A DNA stretch of 64,000 bases from Poteriospumella lacustris (GCA_008000375.1 SMOI01000055.1:86529-150528), one strand, 5' to 3'; positions 30,140 through 43,630 are shown, counted from the first letter of the stretch. Program-made: numbers and translations. Notes: generated by a model not told the origin, from the letters alone.

Positions 30140-32540
30140 ATGCAGCGATTGAGAACCCTTCGAGCTGGCGAATTGGCGAAAGTCGCCGAGGTTGCGGATC
30201 GTGAAAACTTCTTAACGAAAACCTTCAACAAGACTTGGTCCTCCACTCGTTTGGATCAGTTGAGCCGTCAATTTGCGGATAAGAAGTGGGATGTTGCGCA
30301 ATTCAAGAATGTGATGGAAGGAAATCTCCTGACGTACTTGCTTCACTGGTAAGCAAAGTGACCATTCCAGATTCTCCCATTGCGCTCGAGCTTGTTCATT
30401 AATTTGAATCTTTCTGTATCATAGTGAGGCCCGTGTTGCTTCATATGTGGGTCAGGGGTTCTACACCATTGGTCCTTGTGGTGAGGAGCTTCTCGGAACC
30501 ATGGCGTTGAACCTGAAGCCACAGGACTTGACCGCGCTACACTACCGTCACCTGGCCATGTCGGTCAACCGTCAAACCATGTACGACAATCGCACTCTGG
30601 CTGATATTGCTTTGGATCGTGCACGAGGTTTCGCCGTGTCGTCGTTGGATCCCATCACTGGTGGTCGCCATTGCTCCATCGGTGGCAACCCACAACGCGA
30701 GTTTTTGGTGACATCGACGTTGGCATCTCAAGTTCCTCCTGCTGTTGGTCGTGCTTTGGCCATACCTCTATCACAACGTCTTCTGGATTTGGAAAACCGT
30801 GTTTTTGCTCCTGATGCCTTATCCATCGTCAGTGTCGGTGACGGATCCATCAACAACGCGCACTTCCTCGCGGGTTTGAACTTGGCCCGCTATGCCGCCC
30901 ACAACAACGTCAAGTGTCCTTCCGTCTTCATCGTCTCGGACAACAATATTTGCATCAGTTTGAAAGGTACTGGCTATACGAATCGCTTCGTGTCTCAGTT
31001 GGAAGGAACGATGACGGTGGAGAAGGCCAATGGACAAGACGTCATCGACCTCTACGAGAAGTCGCAACGAGTCTTTGATTATGTGCGTAAGACCAGCCGT
31101 CCCGCTCTGTTGTATATCCATTCGCTTCCTCGTCGCTTTGGTCATGCGGCCACGGATCGTCAGTTTGCGTATTACTCGGCGGCGGAGATCCAGAAGCAAC
31201 TGGATCAGGATCCCCTGTCGGATACGATCAGTCAGTTGTTGCGCATTGGCGTCTATGCCAACGAAGACGAGGTCAAGGAAATCTTCCATCGCCAGCGTAC
31301 GATGATTGAACAAGCCTTCGATCAAGCGACACAAGAGCCCAAGATCACCGATCGTAAGACGCTGCAAGTGTCGGCCCCGTTGCCACCCGCGACGACGAAG
31401 GATGCGTCGGTCATCGCCGTGACCGATGTCACCCAATCCCGTGTGGGTTCACGTGGTGAAGTCATGCGTAAGAATATGACACGTGTTATCGACGAATTGA
31501 TGACGGAAGACAAGCGTATCGTCTATCTGGGTGAAGACGTCCAACACGGAGGGTACTACGTCGTGACGGAGAATCTGTTTCAAAAGTTCCCGCTGCGTGT
31601 CCGTGACTTCCCACCGGATGAAACGACCTTGGTCGGTGCCGCGATGGGATATGCACAAGCGGGATTCGTGCCTATCTTAGAGATCCCCTATGCGAAGTAT
31701 TTGGATTGTGCGGGGGACATGTTCACCGAGGCGATGATCTCGTATTGGCTGTCCCAGGGCAAACAACCCAATGGCTTCGTCATCCGTCTCCAGGGCTTCG
31801 ACAAGGGTATTTTCGGTGGCAACTTCCACACCCACAATATGCTGCATTTCCCACCGGGTTTAGACGTCGTGTGTTTCAGCAATGGGCGTGATTACGCCCG
31901 TGGTATGCGGTATCTCATGGACTGTGCCAAGGCGGGACGCGTGGTCATGTCCGTCGACAGCACCGATTTGTTGAATCGTCGCCATTTGGTGGAAGCGGAC
32001 AAAGACGAGTTCTTCTTGCACCCGTATCCAGCGAATAAAGACGATGGCGAAGGCTATCACTTCGATCAGGTCTTTGTGTATGACTCTGGAGAGGCTAAGG
32101 CCGCCACCACCACCACCGCCGCCTCTTCCTCCTCCGCGACCCAGAAGCACGTGATTTTGGTGACGTATGGCAACGGTGTCCCCACTGCCGTCTCGGCTGG
32201 ACGTCAATTGGCTGCCTCTGGACAGGCGGATCGCTTTACAGTCATCGATGTGCCTTGTTTGACACAAACACCCGCCCAATTGGTGTCCTACTTCGAGTCG
32301 TTGGCCGTGGCCTCTGCCGGTGGTGCCCAGACGCAAACCACCGTCGTCTTTGCGGACGTGTGCAAGAAGAATGCTGGTATGCCCATGAGCTTGCGTGCGT
32401 TGGATTTGCATGAGCAGGGCTTGTTGTCCGGTCCATGGACCGTCATCGGTGCCGAGAACACGTATAACCCACTCGGCACGTACCTCACGTTCTTGTCGGT
32501 CGACGACATCGTCTCCACCGTCACCCGGCTGCAACAATAA
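30140..32540 (+). CDS. 2-oxoacid dehydrogenase E1, fused alpha and beta subunits
   Basis: Exons 30140-30348 and 30425-32540 with a 76-bp intron; 774 residues. The first part is an E1 alpha subunit: thiamine-diphosphate motif GDGSIN ... SDNN (about 205-240) and a GxGGxxH-like patch (GGRHCSIGG). The second (about 410-774) is an E1 beta subunit with GEDV, the thiamine-binding glutamate, and PPDETTLVGAAMGYA. E1 decarboxylates a 2-oxoacid and acylates the lipoyl group of E2; pattern fits branched-chain acid dehydrogenase better than pyruvate dehydrogenase. Mitochondrial complexes normally use separate alpha and beta genes; alpha-beta fusions are known in bacteria. The basic N-terminus (MQRLRTLRAGELAK) suits a mitochondrial presequence. 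A Thr/Ala/Ser-rich insert lies near residue 630. Confidence 0.88.
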
Positions 32541-32887
32541 GCAGCTCCGAGCCCCCCGACTGGCCTTTTCCCCTATAGAGACAGAGAGACAGAGACAGAG
32601 AGAGATATAGTTTGCGGTAGGATGGTACCGCCGCAGTGTAATGACTCAACAAGCGGTGCGCGGTAGACATGCGCACCTGTGGGTGCGTTATCAATAGCAA
32701 TGGTACGTTAGGGGGGGGGGAAAGGGTAGAGGTTTACATACTTTGAGAGAGGGAGGATGGAGAGAACACAGGAAAACACTGCAAAGGAAAGAGAAAACGG
32801 CCAATACACGAACGATAAGCGCTACTCGTCAAAGGGTCACCGTCGATGTGACAGGTAAAGGGGGCGAAGGGGGAGGGAGGGGTCGCG
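32541..32887. other. Intergenic between convergent E1 and EML genes
   Basis: Contains a GA-rich tract (32576-32608) and a run of ten G (32711-32720), then a purine-rich plus strand to the EML stop codon. No gene seen. Confidence 0.5.
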
Positions 32888-35800
32888 TTACTTCTCGGTG
32901 AGCTCCCAGACGAAGACACATTTGTCGTTGCCACCGACCGACACCAGTTTCTCATCGAGCGTCCACCGCACGTTCGTCACGTGCGACGAATGACCACGCA
33001 GCACGACCGATTTGGACGACGGAATCACCGACGGCGCTCGCAACAAGCGAATCTGCCCCGAGTCTTCACCGGTCGCGAGATATTTGCCAGAGACGCTGCG
33101 ATCGACCGCATTGATCTCCGACGAATCATACGCGTTCGCGGGCCAAATACCCTGCACCGCCCACCCAAAGACCGTGTTCTGCGTCAACCAGCGTCGTAGC
33201 ATCGCGGCGTCGTCCTCCGCCATATCGACGCGGCCGTGATACTCGGCCATCTTCGTCGCCGACACTTCTTGTTTCTTCGCGGCGATGTCGTAGAACAACA
33301 GTTCGCACGCCAAATCGTTCGACTGCAGGTACTTGCCGTCCAGCGACACGTCGAAGTGCGTAATGGCCGACGAATGCTTCTGGAAATCGAAGTCGGCCCG
33401 TGTCAGGGACTCGCACCAATCCTGCCACAGGCCCTGGGCCAGCGTGGTGTCGTCATCGACCGGCGGAACGGTGGGCAACTTGTAGCCATGAATGGCCATG
33501 TCGTGTCCGCCGACGAAGAGCATGTCCCCCATCGGCGAGAACTTCATGTCCGACACCGACGTGAACGTGCCATGCGGGTGGGTCTTCGGGAGACAACCCG
33601 CCGCCCGCAACCGCAACGTCACCGCGACGGAATCGTCGTGGCTGCTACCGTTGTTGCCACTGTGCCCTGCGCCGCTGCCGCCACCGCTGCCACCACCGCT
33701 GCCACCACCGGCACCGCCATGACGACCACCACCGACCGCGTTGCCACCGCTGCTGCCACCACCGCTGCCACCGGTCGTCGAGGGCAAACGACGCTCGTGG
33801 TAGGAGAAGACACGGACACCGGTCGACTCATCGACGGCGGGTTCACCGCGTCCGCCACGTCCACCGGCGGCAGCGTCGTCGTCATCGACGACGTACGGGT
33901 TGCCCGTGTCGTCGGCGGCATCGCCACCGGCGGCGGCCTCGTCGGCAGCCGCTGCTTTGCCGCCTTTGCTGCCTTTCTTGCCACCTTTACCCTTGCCACC
34001 GCCACCGCCACCGCCGGCCTTCTTCGCCTTCTGATTCGCCTTTCGATCTTCTTCCAACCCCACCGCGAGAACGTCACCGGACGGATGCCACGCGATGACC
34101 CGTGCCGGTCGCGACAGCGCCACCGCTGCGAGACAGCGACGCCGTCCAATCGACCAGATGCGCAGAATACGGTCATCACCCACCGTCGCGTAGATGTCCG
34201 CGTTGACGGGGTGCGGACAGAGGCCCCACAGCTCGCCCTTGTAGTGCGAGTCCATCACTTGGCTCACCACCGACTTCATCAGGTCGAAATTGCGGCTCGG
34301 CGCCATCGACGACCCGCTGCTGTCGTCACCACCAGCTGCGGCGGCCGCCGCGGCTGCCGCGGCATTCGCTTTCCCCGCACCCGACGTGGTCGCGGGCACC
34401 GCAAACTCCAAAATGTCGCCGCCGGCCGTGCCGCAGAGAAACGTCATCGTGTTAAACGGGTTGTTGTTGCCGCTGTTGTTGTTGCCGCTGCTCGAGGCCC
34501 CACCACCGTTCGTCAACAACGACCCCGTCACGCCCGTCGTGGACATCGACACGCCCACCATCGTCGGCAAAATGTCCAACGACAAAACCGACGCGTCGAA
34601 AATGTCCAACGACGTCACCGCGTTCAAATCAAACGTCGAAATCAGCTGCAACTGCTGGTTCCAGATCTTGATGAAGCAATCTTTGCCGCCGGTGATCAAA
34701 AACGTGCCATCTTCGGCCTCCGCCATCGCGTACAGCGCCTTGGCATGGGCCTTTTCGACGCCCAACTGCAATTCACGTTCTTCCAACGTCAAAATGTCGC
34801 CATTCGCCGTGCCCAGACACAACTTCCACCCTTCTTTCGCATGGTAATTGCCCAGCGCCGTGTACGTCGTCATCGTCGTCTGACTGTTCGTCTTCTTCCC
34901 GACGCGGGCTTGTTTCTTCGTCAACGTCGACCCTTCGATCTTCCACAGGCTCAACACCTTGTTGCCACCCGAAATGAAGTGGAACTCGTTCTTCTTCACC
35001 ATGTCGTGTTGGTTGTGCACCCAGCGCAGAATCACCGTCTACCCACAGCACAGCACAGCACAGCACAGCACATCGTCGCACGGTAAGCAACACAGACGCA
35101 CAGGAGACTCACACAAAACACACAACGTACCGGAATACGATCGCCTTTCGACATCGACAACTGCTGCACCCGCGACCACGAACCGCCCATATCCGCCCAG
35201 AGAATATGCGTGTACGAGTCATCCATCCCGACGGAGATCAACTGCTGATTGTCCGGAGAGAACGCGACCGCGTAGACCCCGCGTTGATGACACCCGTCCA
35301 TCCGCGACAAGAGCCGACCCTGCAGCGCATCCCACACGATCACCGACGCTTTGCCCTTCAACGCCTTCGACGCGATTTGACCCGTCGCAATGAACCGACG
35401 ATCGCGACTCACCGTCAAACAGGTCACGTCGTCGTCGTGGCCCGTGCAATAGCTCTGTTGCCATTGACGACGATCCACTTCCATGCCCGACGCCGCCGCA
35501 GCGGCCGTCGCGACCGCTTGGGTAGAGGTACCACGATCTAACAGCACCGCCAACGCTGCCGCGGGGTAGACCAGCTGGCCATTCAAATTGTAAAACAAAT
35601 TCGGACGACAATTCGACAACGACGACGAGTAGCCGTGAATCCACGACAGTTGACAGTCGACGGCCGGCGCCTTGTCCGTGTACGGAGGTGGATTCTTCGG
35701 TGGCTTCACCGCACCTACCCACGGTTTCACCGCACCACTTTCGTCTCCCCCCGAGGGCCCGTCCAACATGTCCAACCCGCCAAAGGCATCCGCCGCCCCG

Positions 35801-38800
35801 ACGCTACTCGTTCCGGACATCGTCGTCGCTTCACTGGCCACGGACGACGCATCGTCGTCGTCGTCATCGGCATCGGATTCGACCGCGGCGGCCGTGGACG
35901 ACGACAACGACGACGACCCCGCGGCGGCCATACGCACGTTCTTCCCGCGACGATCGCCTTTGCCCGAGGTGGACGACGCCGACGCGGTCATCAACGAGGC
36001 GCTGGCGTTGTTCATGCTCATCTCGGCCATGCGATGTCGCCACTGGAACAAGCATTTGTCGTTGCCCCCCGCGGAAATCAAACACTCGTCGCCGCAGGTC
36101 CAACGGACGTTCATCACGTGTGACGAATGCCCCGTGAACGACAGGGCCTTCGCTTCCTTGGGATCCAACGTAGGGTAGCGATACAAATTGACCTTGCCAT
36201 TGTCGTCGGACGTCGCCAAGAGATGACCCGAATGCGAGCGGGCCACCATGTTGATGTCACTGCCGTCCAACCCACTCGCCCAGATGCCCTGCACCGGCCA
36301 GCCCAGGGTACACGTCCAGGTGTGCCACTTGACGTCTTTCACCTCCTGGGGCGACGTGATCTGCTTGCCATTCGTGATGTCGCAGAACAACAACTCGTAG
36401 CCACTGCAATTGCTTTGCATGAAGCGTCCATCCGACGAGACGTCGACGTGGTTGATCACCGCGGCGTGCTTCATGAACGTACAGCGCAGCGTCAGTTCCT
36501 TGCCCGTCGCACTGAGGTTCACGTTGTAAATGTATATCTTGCAATCGTGGGCACCCGCGACCAGCGTCAAGCCATCCGGCGTGAACTTCACATCGGACAC
36601 CCATTGCTTCGCGTCTTGGCGTTCGGCGATCTTGATGGCGCCTTCGGGCGTATCCAACGCCACCCGGTACAACCGCACCATGCCGCCACCCGTTTCTTTC
36701 CCACGACCGACACGTCCACCGAACCCCAACGCCAGGAGACTGCCGTCTTGGTTGTAACAACAGGTACGCGAGATGTGGCCCAGAGGCACCGTTTTCAACA
36801 TCCGCCGGGTCGTCACATCCCAAAAACGTAACGTTTTGTCGTCCCCGACAGTGCAGAACTGCGGTAGCAGGGGATGCGTGGCCACACCCCACAGCTCGTC
36901 GTTGCAATGGCCCTGCATGAGGACACCCCCCATCGACAACCGACTGCGATCTTGGTACAGCGCCGCCGACTGTTGCCCGAGGTCGCAGAGCACTTCCAAG
37001 ACGTCGCACCCGCGCGTACCCACGACCAGCAACAATTGTTGTTCGCCGAGACTGTCCGCCAAGGACGTGTTCACGTGCAGACTTTGAATCTGTTTCGCGT
37101 TGATCGTGGGTAGGACCGTCGTGATGTCAAAGGAAAACAGGTGGCGGGGCTTCAACATCGCTTGGATCATGTCGGCGTCCCACAGGCTGACCACGCCATC
37201 TTTGGAGCCAGAAACCAGGTAACGATGGCTGCCTCGTTGCACCGTCGACAACGCCGTCACCGCACTGCCCTTCGCCGCTCCTCCACCGGTTTTACCGCCA
37301 CCGGTTTTACCGCCACCAGCTTTACCGCCCGCTTTGCCACCACCACCACCACCGCTCGCAGAGGGCGCAGCACCGGAGGGGTTGTGCGCAAAGGCATCTT
37401 TCACCTCTTTGCCGTTCGACGGAATCACGTAAATGTCACCGCTCTCGCACCCGACGTAGAAGATCGACGCCATTTCGACACACGAAATGAACTGTTGCGT
37501 CGAGGTGAACTTGCCCGCCGTAAACTTCGTCGAGGTCACGTTGCGACCGTTCACCGTCCACAACTTCAACGACTTGTCCCCCGCTGCTAAGAATTGCGTG
37601 TTGGTCGCAGGTTTGCCGTCGACGCTACGTAGAATCGCCAAATCAAAGGTCCGTCCACCGTCCGCTTTCGCGTTGGCCAAAATCGTTTGGCTTTTCCAAT
37701 CGGAAATGACGACGCTTTGATCTTCGCCGAAGGAAATGAGGTAGCGACCATCGACGGAGAAGGTCAGCAGCAACACGGTCTTTTGCCGCGTGGGCAACAC
37801 GGACAACGTCTGCAACGACGGTGCTTCCCAGACGTAGACATTGCCGAGCCCAATCTGACCCGTCGCTATCAACGTTTGTTCCACCAAATCGCCCGCCGTC
37901 GATTTCTTTTCGTACAGACACATCGCCGTGATGTCGTCGTTGTGGCCACGGAAATAACGTTGCTGTTTGTGCGCGACATCGACGAGAATACCCAGCGCCG
38001 CGGCATGGTAGACGACATACCGCGGGCTATTCGCGGCCGCACCGGGGGCCACCACGTAGTACACGTTGTTCCGACAGTCGTAGCCGTTGTAGCCATAGAC
38101 CCATTCCAACTCCAGATCGTCGTGGTTCGGCAACGAATGGTCGACCACACCGGATTCATACATCCGCTGTAGCACATTGTCCGCGGATTGCATCAGATCG
38201 GCGTAGATGTCGTCACTGTTGCGTAACGGTTCACCGTTGGCGGATTCAATGGCTTCACTCAACGCACGATGTTGATTGCCGAATTCACCTAAGGCCGCTT
38301 GATACGGTGGGATTCGCTGGGGATTGGGTGTCTTCCAAGCGGTGGGAGGCACAATGGCGCCCAGGTAAGGCTTCACGGCCATGAATTCGTCACCGCCCGA
38401 GGGCAACCCAATCTCATCGACCGCTTCGACCGCTTCGTCTTTCAAACCGACATCGTTCCCCGTCGATGGTACGGGGCGATCTTCTCCTGTTTCCGTGTGA
38501 CGCCATTGAAAGACGCATTTGTCTTCTCCGCCCGTGGAAATGACGTAATCGTCCGTGCGAACCGGTCGAAACGCCGCCTCGGGTGTCCCGCGATAGACGC
38601 TGGCCCATCGCACACAGGTAACGTGCGATGAATGGCCGTTGTACTTGTTGTGGTCGGCGCCTTTGTCGTGAATACACGGATACCGAAACAGATTCACGTA
38701 GCCAAAGTCATCACAGGTGGCGAGGTACTTCTTCGATGGCGAACGATCCAGATTGTTAATGTCGCTGCCATCCATCGCACCGGACCAAATGCCAATGACT

Positions 38801-41484
38801 GGCCAGCCCAAGGTACATGTCCAGGTGTGCCATTCTGCTTCCAATAAACGGGTCGCACCATCGGTCAATTGTGCACCGTTGGAGGTGTCCGAAAACAAGA
38901 TTTCATAGGCACTGCAACAGCTTTGCAGATAACGTCCATCGGCGGTGAAATCAAGCTGATTGATGCCGGCGTTGTGCTTGGAAAACTTCGCTTTGCGTTG
39001 GAATTGATTCGCCACCGAATACAAATAGATACTGTTGTCCCGCGCACCCACCGCCAAGGTAGACCCATCGGGCGAGAACCGCAAGACGGAGATCCATTGT
39101 TTCGCTTCTTTGATTTCCGATACTTGCGTCAAGTGAATCGGTGCGGTGCCGTTCGCTCGGTCGATGCGGAAAATCTTCACCATTCCGTCTTCTTTCGTCT
39201 TCGTCTTCTTCGAACCACCACCAAAGCCGACCGCCAAATACAATCCATCGGGACTGTAGGCACACGTTCGAGCAATGGTCTTCAAATTCAGGCACAACAA
39301 CACGCGATGCTCTTCCAAGGACCAAATGCGTAAGAACCCATCGTCCCCGACGGAAGCATATTGCGTGCCTTCCGCTCGGTTTTCTGGGGTAATCGGGCGC
39401 ACCGATAAACCCCAAACTTCGTCACGGAAATGCCCCGAGACGAGATTCTCGGTCTGAATATGCAACGACGACGACGACGACACCGACATGGAAGGCGAGA
39501 ACGTCGCTCCCGCAGGCAACGCACATTCAATGATCTCGCACGTTTGTGTGCCGACCAACACTTTGGATGATTGTGGGCTCAGGCAAATGGAACGAATGGC
39601 GGGTGGGGGTGTGCTTGCGGCCTTGATGTTGTCGATTTTACCCTTGGTACTGCCACCAGCCGCGGGCGCCACCAACCCATCGGCATGACTGGAGATATGG
39701 TAGCCGGACAAGTCGAATTCGCAGAGGATCTCCAGCGTATTGGCCGCAGGAACTTTGCATACGACGATATGACCGTCTTTGTCGCCAGATACCACCAAAT
39801 CACCGGCAGCATTGCTCCAGATAGCATTGATGGCGACTTTGCCGTGTCCCTTGAATTGCGCGCCTTTATGTATCGTCGCTGCTGCACAGGCCGTGCCAGC
39901 GACAAAGAAAAACTCTCCATCCGCCGTCGCCATCAAGGCTCCACCACCCGCGACATTGGTAGCGCACAGAAAGGTTTTGTTCTTGTTCGTGCCCAGTTTC
40001 ACTTGGTCTTGTTTCAACATGTTGTTCCCATCCAACGTCCACATGACCGCGTGCTTCTCCCCACACGACAAGAATTTCCCACTTTGACCACAAGCCGTGA
40101 CGTGACAGATTCGATCCTTCGGTCCTTGAGACGAGGATACCATCTTTCCAAAGGTCTTGCTACCCATACGTGTATCATAAATGGCCACGGAGTATTCAAC
40201 ACCGATAGAAAACAAACGCGACGCATCAGCCGAGAAAGCCACTTGCGCGACACCTTTCTTGTGGAAACCTTTCAAGCACGCCAATGATTGGAATGCCTTT
40301 CCTTGAAAATCCCACGCATACAAATAGATGGCTGGGTTTTTACCGATTTCACCCGATGCGATCAAGCTCACGTCGACGTCGCGCTCGTTTTTGCAAAAGA
40401 CGCTCGTCAGACAAATGATGTCATCACCATGTTCTGAGAAAAAATGTTGTTTCCGACTTCGCTGCTGTCCATCGTTCTGATCCAAGACAATGCCGAGCGC
40501 GGCCGCCGAATAAATAATTTGTGTACCGCGGTTGTCCGCGTATTTCAAGTTGTTTCGGCAGTCAAAGCCGCGGTATCCATGTACCCATTCCAGTTCCAAA
40601 TTGGAAGCTGGCTTTGCATTGACGTATCGTTCACGGACTGTCTTCGTCACCATACGCTCTGCTGTTTTCTTCCATGCTGGATTGGCCATCCATTCGTCAC
40701 CTCCGCCAGGTTCTCGATACAGGTCGACGGTATCAGTGACTTCCTGCAACTCCAGATTCTTGTCCTCCAGAACCTCCAAAGTTGCGAGAACCTCCAGCAA
40801 GCGGCGAACAACAAATTGACGATTCACGCAGAAATCGAAGAAGTTTTTGGTAGTGACGCGGGTGCTAGCGTCAGCAAGACCTTTGCGCAGGGGATCCGCT
40901 ACGGCCATCCACTGCGCAGCAATTTCTTTGACAAAGCCCTCCGAGCATGCGACGTTTCCAAACGCATGTGATAAGCCTCGCTCAAATGATCGCATGGCAA
41001 CTAAAAAGTCTTCGTAGGTAAAAGCATTGTTTTCAGGATTCAGAGTGATCCAGAAGAAGAGTTGATCGATCTTCATTTCCAGGAGTGTTGGACTCAAGAG
41101 CAACACGGAGGAGCAAACTGCCATGATATCAAAGGCCTTTGAAGTATCAGTTTCTGACAATACTTCAACCAAGCTTATGTAGTCTTTGATTGCTGCTTCT
41201 GCGGCCTCTTTCGATAGCGACGATTTGGGTCCAGTTGAAACAGCATCAGAAAGGACAGAATGCATTTCAGCTGGTGTCAGGGCAAACGAATTGAAGGTGC
41301 CAGTGAGAAATGTCTCCCATATATTCTGAAAAGACACTAAACGTAATACTCTGGCCCTAGTATCGATACCAATGGCTTTTTCTGGCTGATTTCGTCCAGT
41401 CTTGGCAACTGGAGCGATGAGCTGTTGGAAGTACTCCCCTTCATCAGTGGAGTTACTTCCTTGCCGACTTGTGTTCGCCCCCAT
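32888..41484 (-). CDS. EML: Giant EML5/6-like triple HELP-WD40 protein
   Basis: EML proteins bind microtubules. Exons 41484-35131 and 35038-32888 with a 92-bp intron; 2,834 residues. Three tandem EML modules, each a HELP motif then paired WD40 propellers: LELEWVHGYRGFDC near 296, LELEWVYGYNGYDC near 1120, CQLSWIHGY near 1941. Human EML5/6 also have three modules but are nearer 1,960 residues. The extra length is a roughly 290-residue helical N-terminus, weakly like EF-hand or TBC-associated folds, plus Gly/Ser/Asp-rich loops in module 3. The start MGANTSRQ has Gly2 and Ser6, a possible myristoylation site. The splice joins a WD40 strand across the intron (GDRIP to TVILRWVHN). The last residues (KCVFVWELTEK) close the final blade. 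Confidence 0.93.
35039..35074 (-). repeat. CAGCA pentanucleotide repeat beside the EML acceptor site
   Basis: About five perfect CAGCA units (TGCTG on the coding strand) sit in the intron just before its AG (35039-35040). They take the place of the polypyrimidine tract, and repeat-length changes could affect splicing. Confidence 0.6.
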
Positions 41485-41792
41485 TTTAGTTGGTGGCAAA
41501 TCAAGCTTATACAATAATCTACAATGAAAGAGCGAGTTATTCGGATGCTGTGGTGCAAGGATTGCAAAGCCCAAAGAGTCCGAAGTGGGAAATAGTTTTG
41601 AAAAAAGTGGGAAGCGCTTTTTGCCAGGAGTAAAACGGCCGTCGCTTTTTCATGTACGATTAGTTTGGACCAAAACATCGCTATCATCATTTCAATACCA
41701 CAATCAAATGTACAAATTGGAGCAATACCGTTTCGACTTTCCGTTGACGAAAGAGCGTATGCGATGAACTAGCATTTAATTCACTTACACAA
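41485..41792. other. Intergenic, EML promoter and SEH1 3' end
   Basis: 308 bp with no recognisable gene. The EML promoter must lie here or in the SEH1 coding region. Confidence 0.45.
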
Positions 41793-42992
41793 TTACGGGT
41801 TAAGGGGGATGAAAGTACTCTTGCTATCACCATTGACGGTTTGAACCACATCCCACTGTCCATCAAATCCTTTTCGCCAAAAGCAAATTCGGCCATTTTG
41901 CGAAGTGCAAGCCAACAATGTTCCTGTCGCATTCCATGACAAGCGCCATACCTCAGAATTATCAGGACTTGTGATGACTGACGTTGACTGGACCTCAAAT
42001 CGTCCATTATTTTGAATCAGCTTGTAAATCTACCAATTTAAGTACACATAATGAAGTCAAATGTCAGAATACAGGGGCAGAACTGAGGAAACTCCGTTAC
42101 CTTGCATGTTGACTGACGCGTCGCCACAGCAATCAAATGGTATGAACGACCCATCACAGGAGCCCAAGCAATATCGCTGATGATTCCTCCTCCCTGTTCT
42201 TGACCAAATTCGGACTCCTATCAAACGAACAAAGACCGGTGATTATTTTCCGTCAAAGCAACGAATGGCCTGAAACTCGTATACACATACCAGCTCAAGT
42301 GAGCCCTCTTTGATCATGTAAACACGAACTCCCGTGCCATAGCCACCGGTTGCAATGCGAGGCTCCTCAAATGGAGTCATATTCCAGCAAAGAGCTGTTA
42401 AACCTTGATCGGCAGACGCTCTTGGTAGAACATCGACATGTACTACTTGATAATTGAACTGAACAGAGAACACCAGGTGAATCGTACCAACAGTGATAAA
42501 CAGTCAACAGCAAGGGCTTACCAACAGCTCCCAGGATGTAAGGTCGAACACATCTCTGGCTTCGTAGCAATAAATGTATCCATCAACGCCGGCGCAGGCC
42601 AGTTTCAAGCCCAGGTCCTTGTGTGAAAACTTGACGTCCTTGATGGGTCGCTTGGTGGGCGACAAAATAGAACTGCGCATTTGCCACGTCGATTTGCTGG
42701 CCTTGGAGCCATCTTGCGGCTCAGGCTCCAATTCCTCCCAAATTCTGACTGTGGCATCATCTGATGCCGATGCCAAGATTTGTCCGAATTCAGGGTGGGC
42801 CCAGGATAAGCGCCATACGATATCGCCGTGGCCTTTGATTTCCACACACGACCAAGAATTTGAGTCAGAATTTAAAGTCCATACTTTGATTATTCGATCT
42901 GACGAGCAGGTGGCGATTCGTTTCCCGTAGTAGTCAAACACGACGTCGTTTATGGAATCATGGTGAGGAGGATCCAGCCGTCGCAGTTCCAT
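41793..42992 (-). CDS. SEH1: Nucleoporin SEH1
   Basis: SEH1 is a WD40 propeller of the Nup107/Nup84 nuclear-pore complex and of the SEA/GATOR2 complex. Exons 42992-42522, 42458-42291, 42217-42101 and 42029-41793, introns of 63, 73 and 71 bp, give 330 residues; human SEH1 has 360. Six blades are visible. The N-terminus HHDSINDVVFDYYGKRIATC and VWRLSWAHPEFGQILAS match the family, as does the last blade EVWRLSWNATGTLLA. All junctions keep the frame at codon borders. Despite its size it has more introns than the EML gene 300 bp downstream. Confidence 0.93.
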
Positions 42993-43360
42993 TTTATTCG
43001 ATGTCTGGCTTTATCAAACAAAGCACCCACACGTAAATGACCGAAATCGGCACAGCGCAGTGGGTTGGTATGATGATAGTTGTTGTGAATAGCTCGAAGA
43101 TGACATGGCAGAAATGGCGACTCGACCCATCAAAGCGACATCCACCAACAGCGACATGATGGTGAAGATCGTCATATTGTACTACATTTGTGCTTGCTTG
43201 TGACATAGTAATCGTCAATGGCCGCATTATACGTACAACAGGGTTTTCATCCTCTTGTCTCATCATTTGCAGGTTTGGATGGGAATGTTAGAAAAGGTAT
43301 CTGCTGAATCAGGTGTACCTGAAATACAATTGTTCGTATACGTGCGTTACAGATACTCCC
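42993..43360. other. Divergent promoter region, SEH1 and small tail-anchored gene
   Basis: 368 bp between divergent starts. A GT-AG pair around 43290-43352 could mark a short leader intron of the plus-strand gene. Nothing else recognised. Confidence 0.35.
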
Positions 43361-43630
43361 ATGGACGAGTTGAGGAAACCCTCGCATCAACCGACCAGTT
43401 CTCCGACGGGGTTGTGGGTGGCCCCATCCATTCCCGGCGACATCGACTCTTCCCTTACTTTCGCGCCAACAAACAATGAGGGTCTGATTCCCATTCTTCC
43501 CAAAGATGTACTACAAAAAGATGACGAAAATACCATGGAGTTCAGCAAAATCCTATTTATTGGGGTTGTTCTCGTCGTTTTTGCGATAGTCGCAATATAT
43601 GCGCATCGACGGTACGGGGCACTCTCGTGA
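43361..43630 (+). CDS. Small putative tail-anchored membrane protein
   Basis: An 89-residue protein from ATG 43361. The first 60 residues are polar and Pro/Ser/Thr-rich (MDELRKPSHQPTSSP). A single membrane segment (ILFIGVVLVVFAIVAIYA) follows and ends in HRRYGALS, so only a few residues lie beyond it. This is the shape of a tail-anchored protein of ER or mitochondrial outer membrane. No family recognised. An upstream exon is possible because the frame stays open to 43313 and a splice-acceptor-like GTTACAG lies just before the ATG. Confidence 0.5.
   Translation: MDELRKPSHQPTSSPTGLWVAPSIPGDIDSSLTFAPTNNEGLIPILPKDVLQKDDENTMEFSKILFIGVVLVVFAIVAIYAHRRYGALS

Noticed and set aside
33236-35086. A 616-codon open frame on the plus strand
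   Set aside because: It lies opposite the EML WD40 coding exon, is dominated by Arg, His, Ala and Thr, and has no recognisable domain; it is a by-product of GC-rich codon use in EML.
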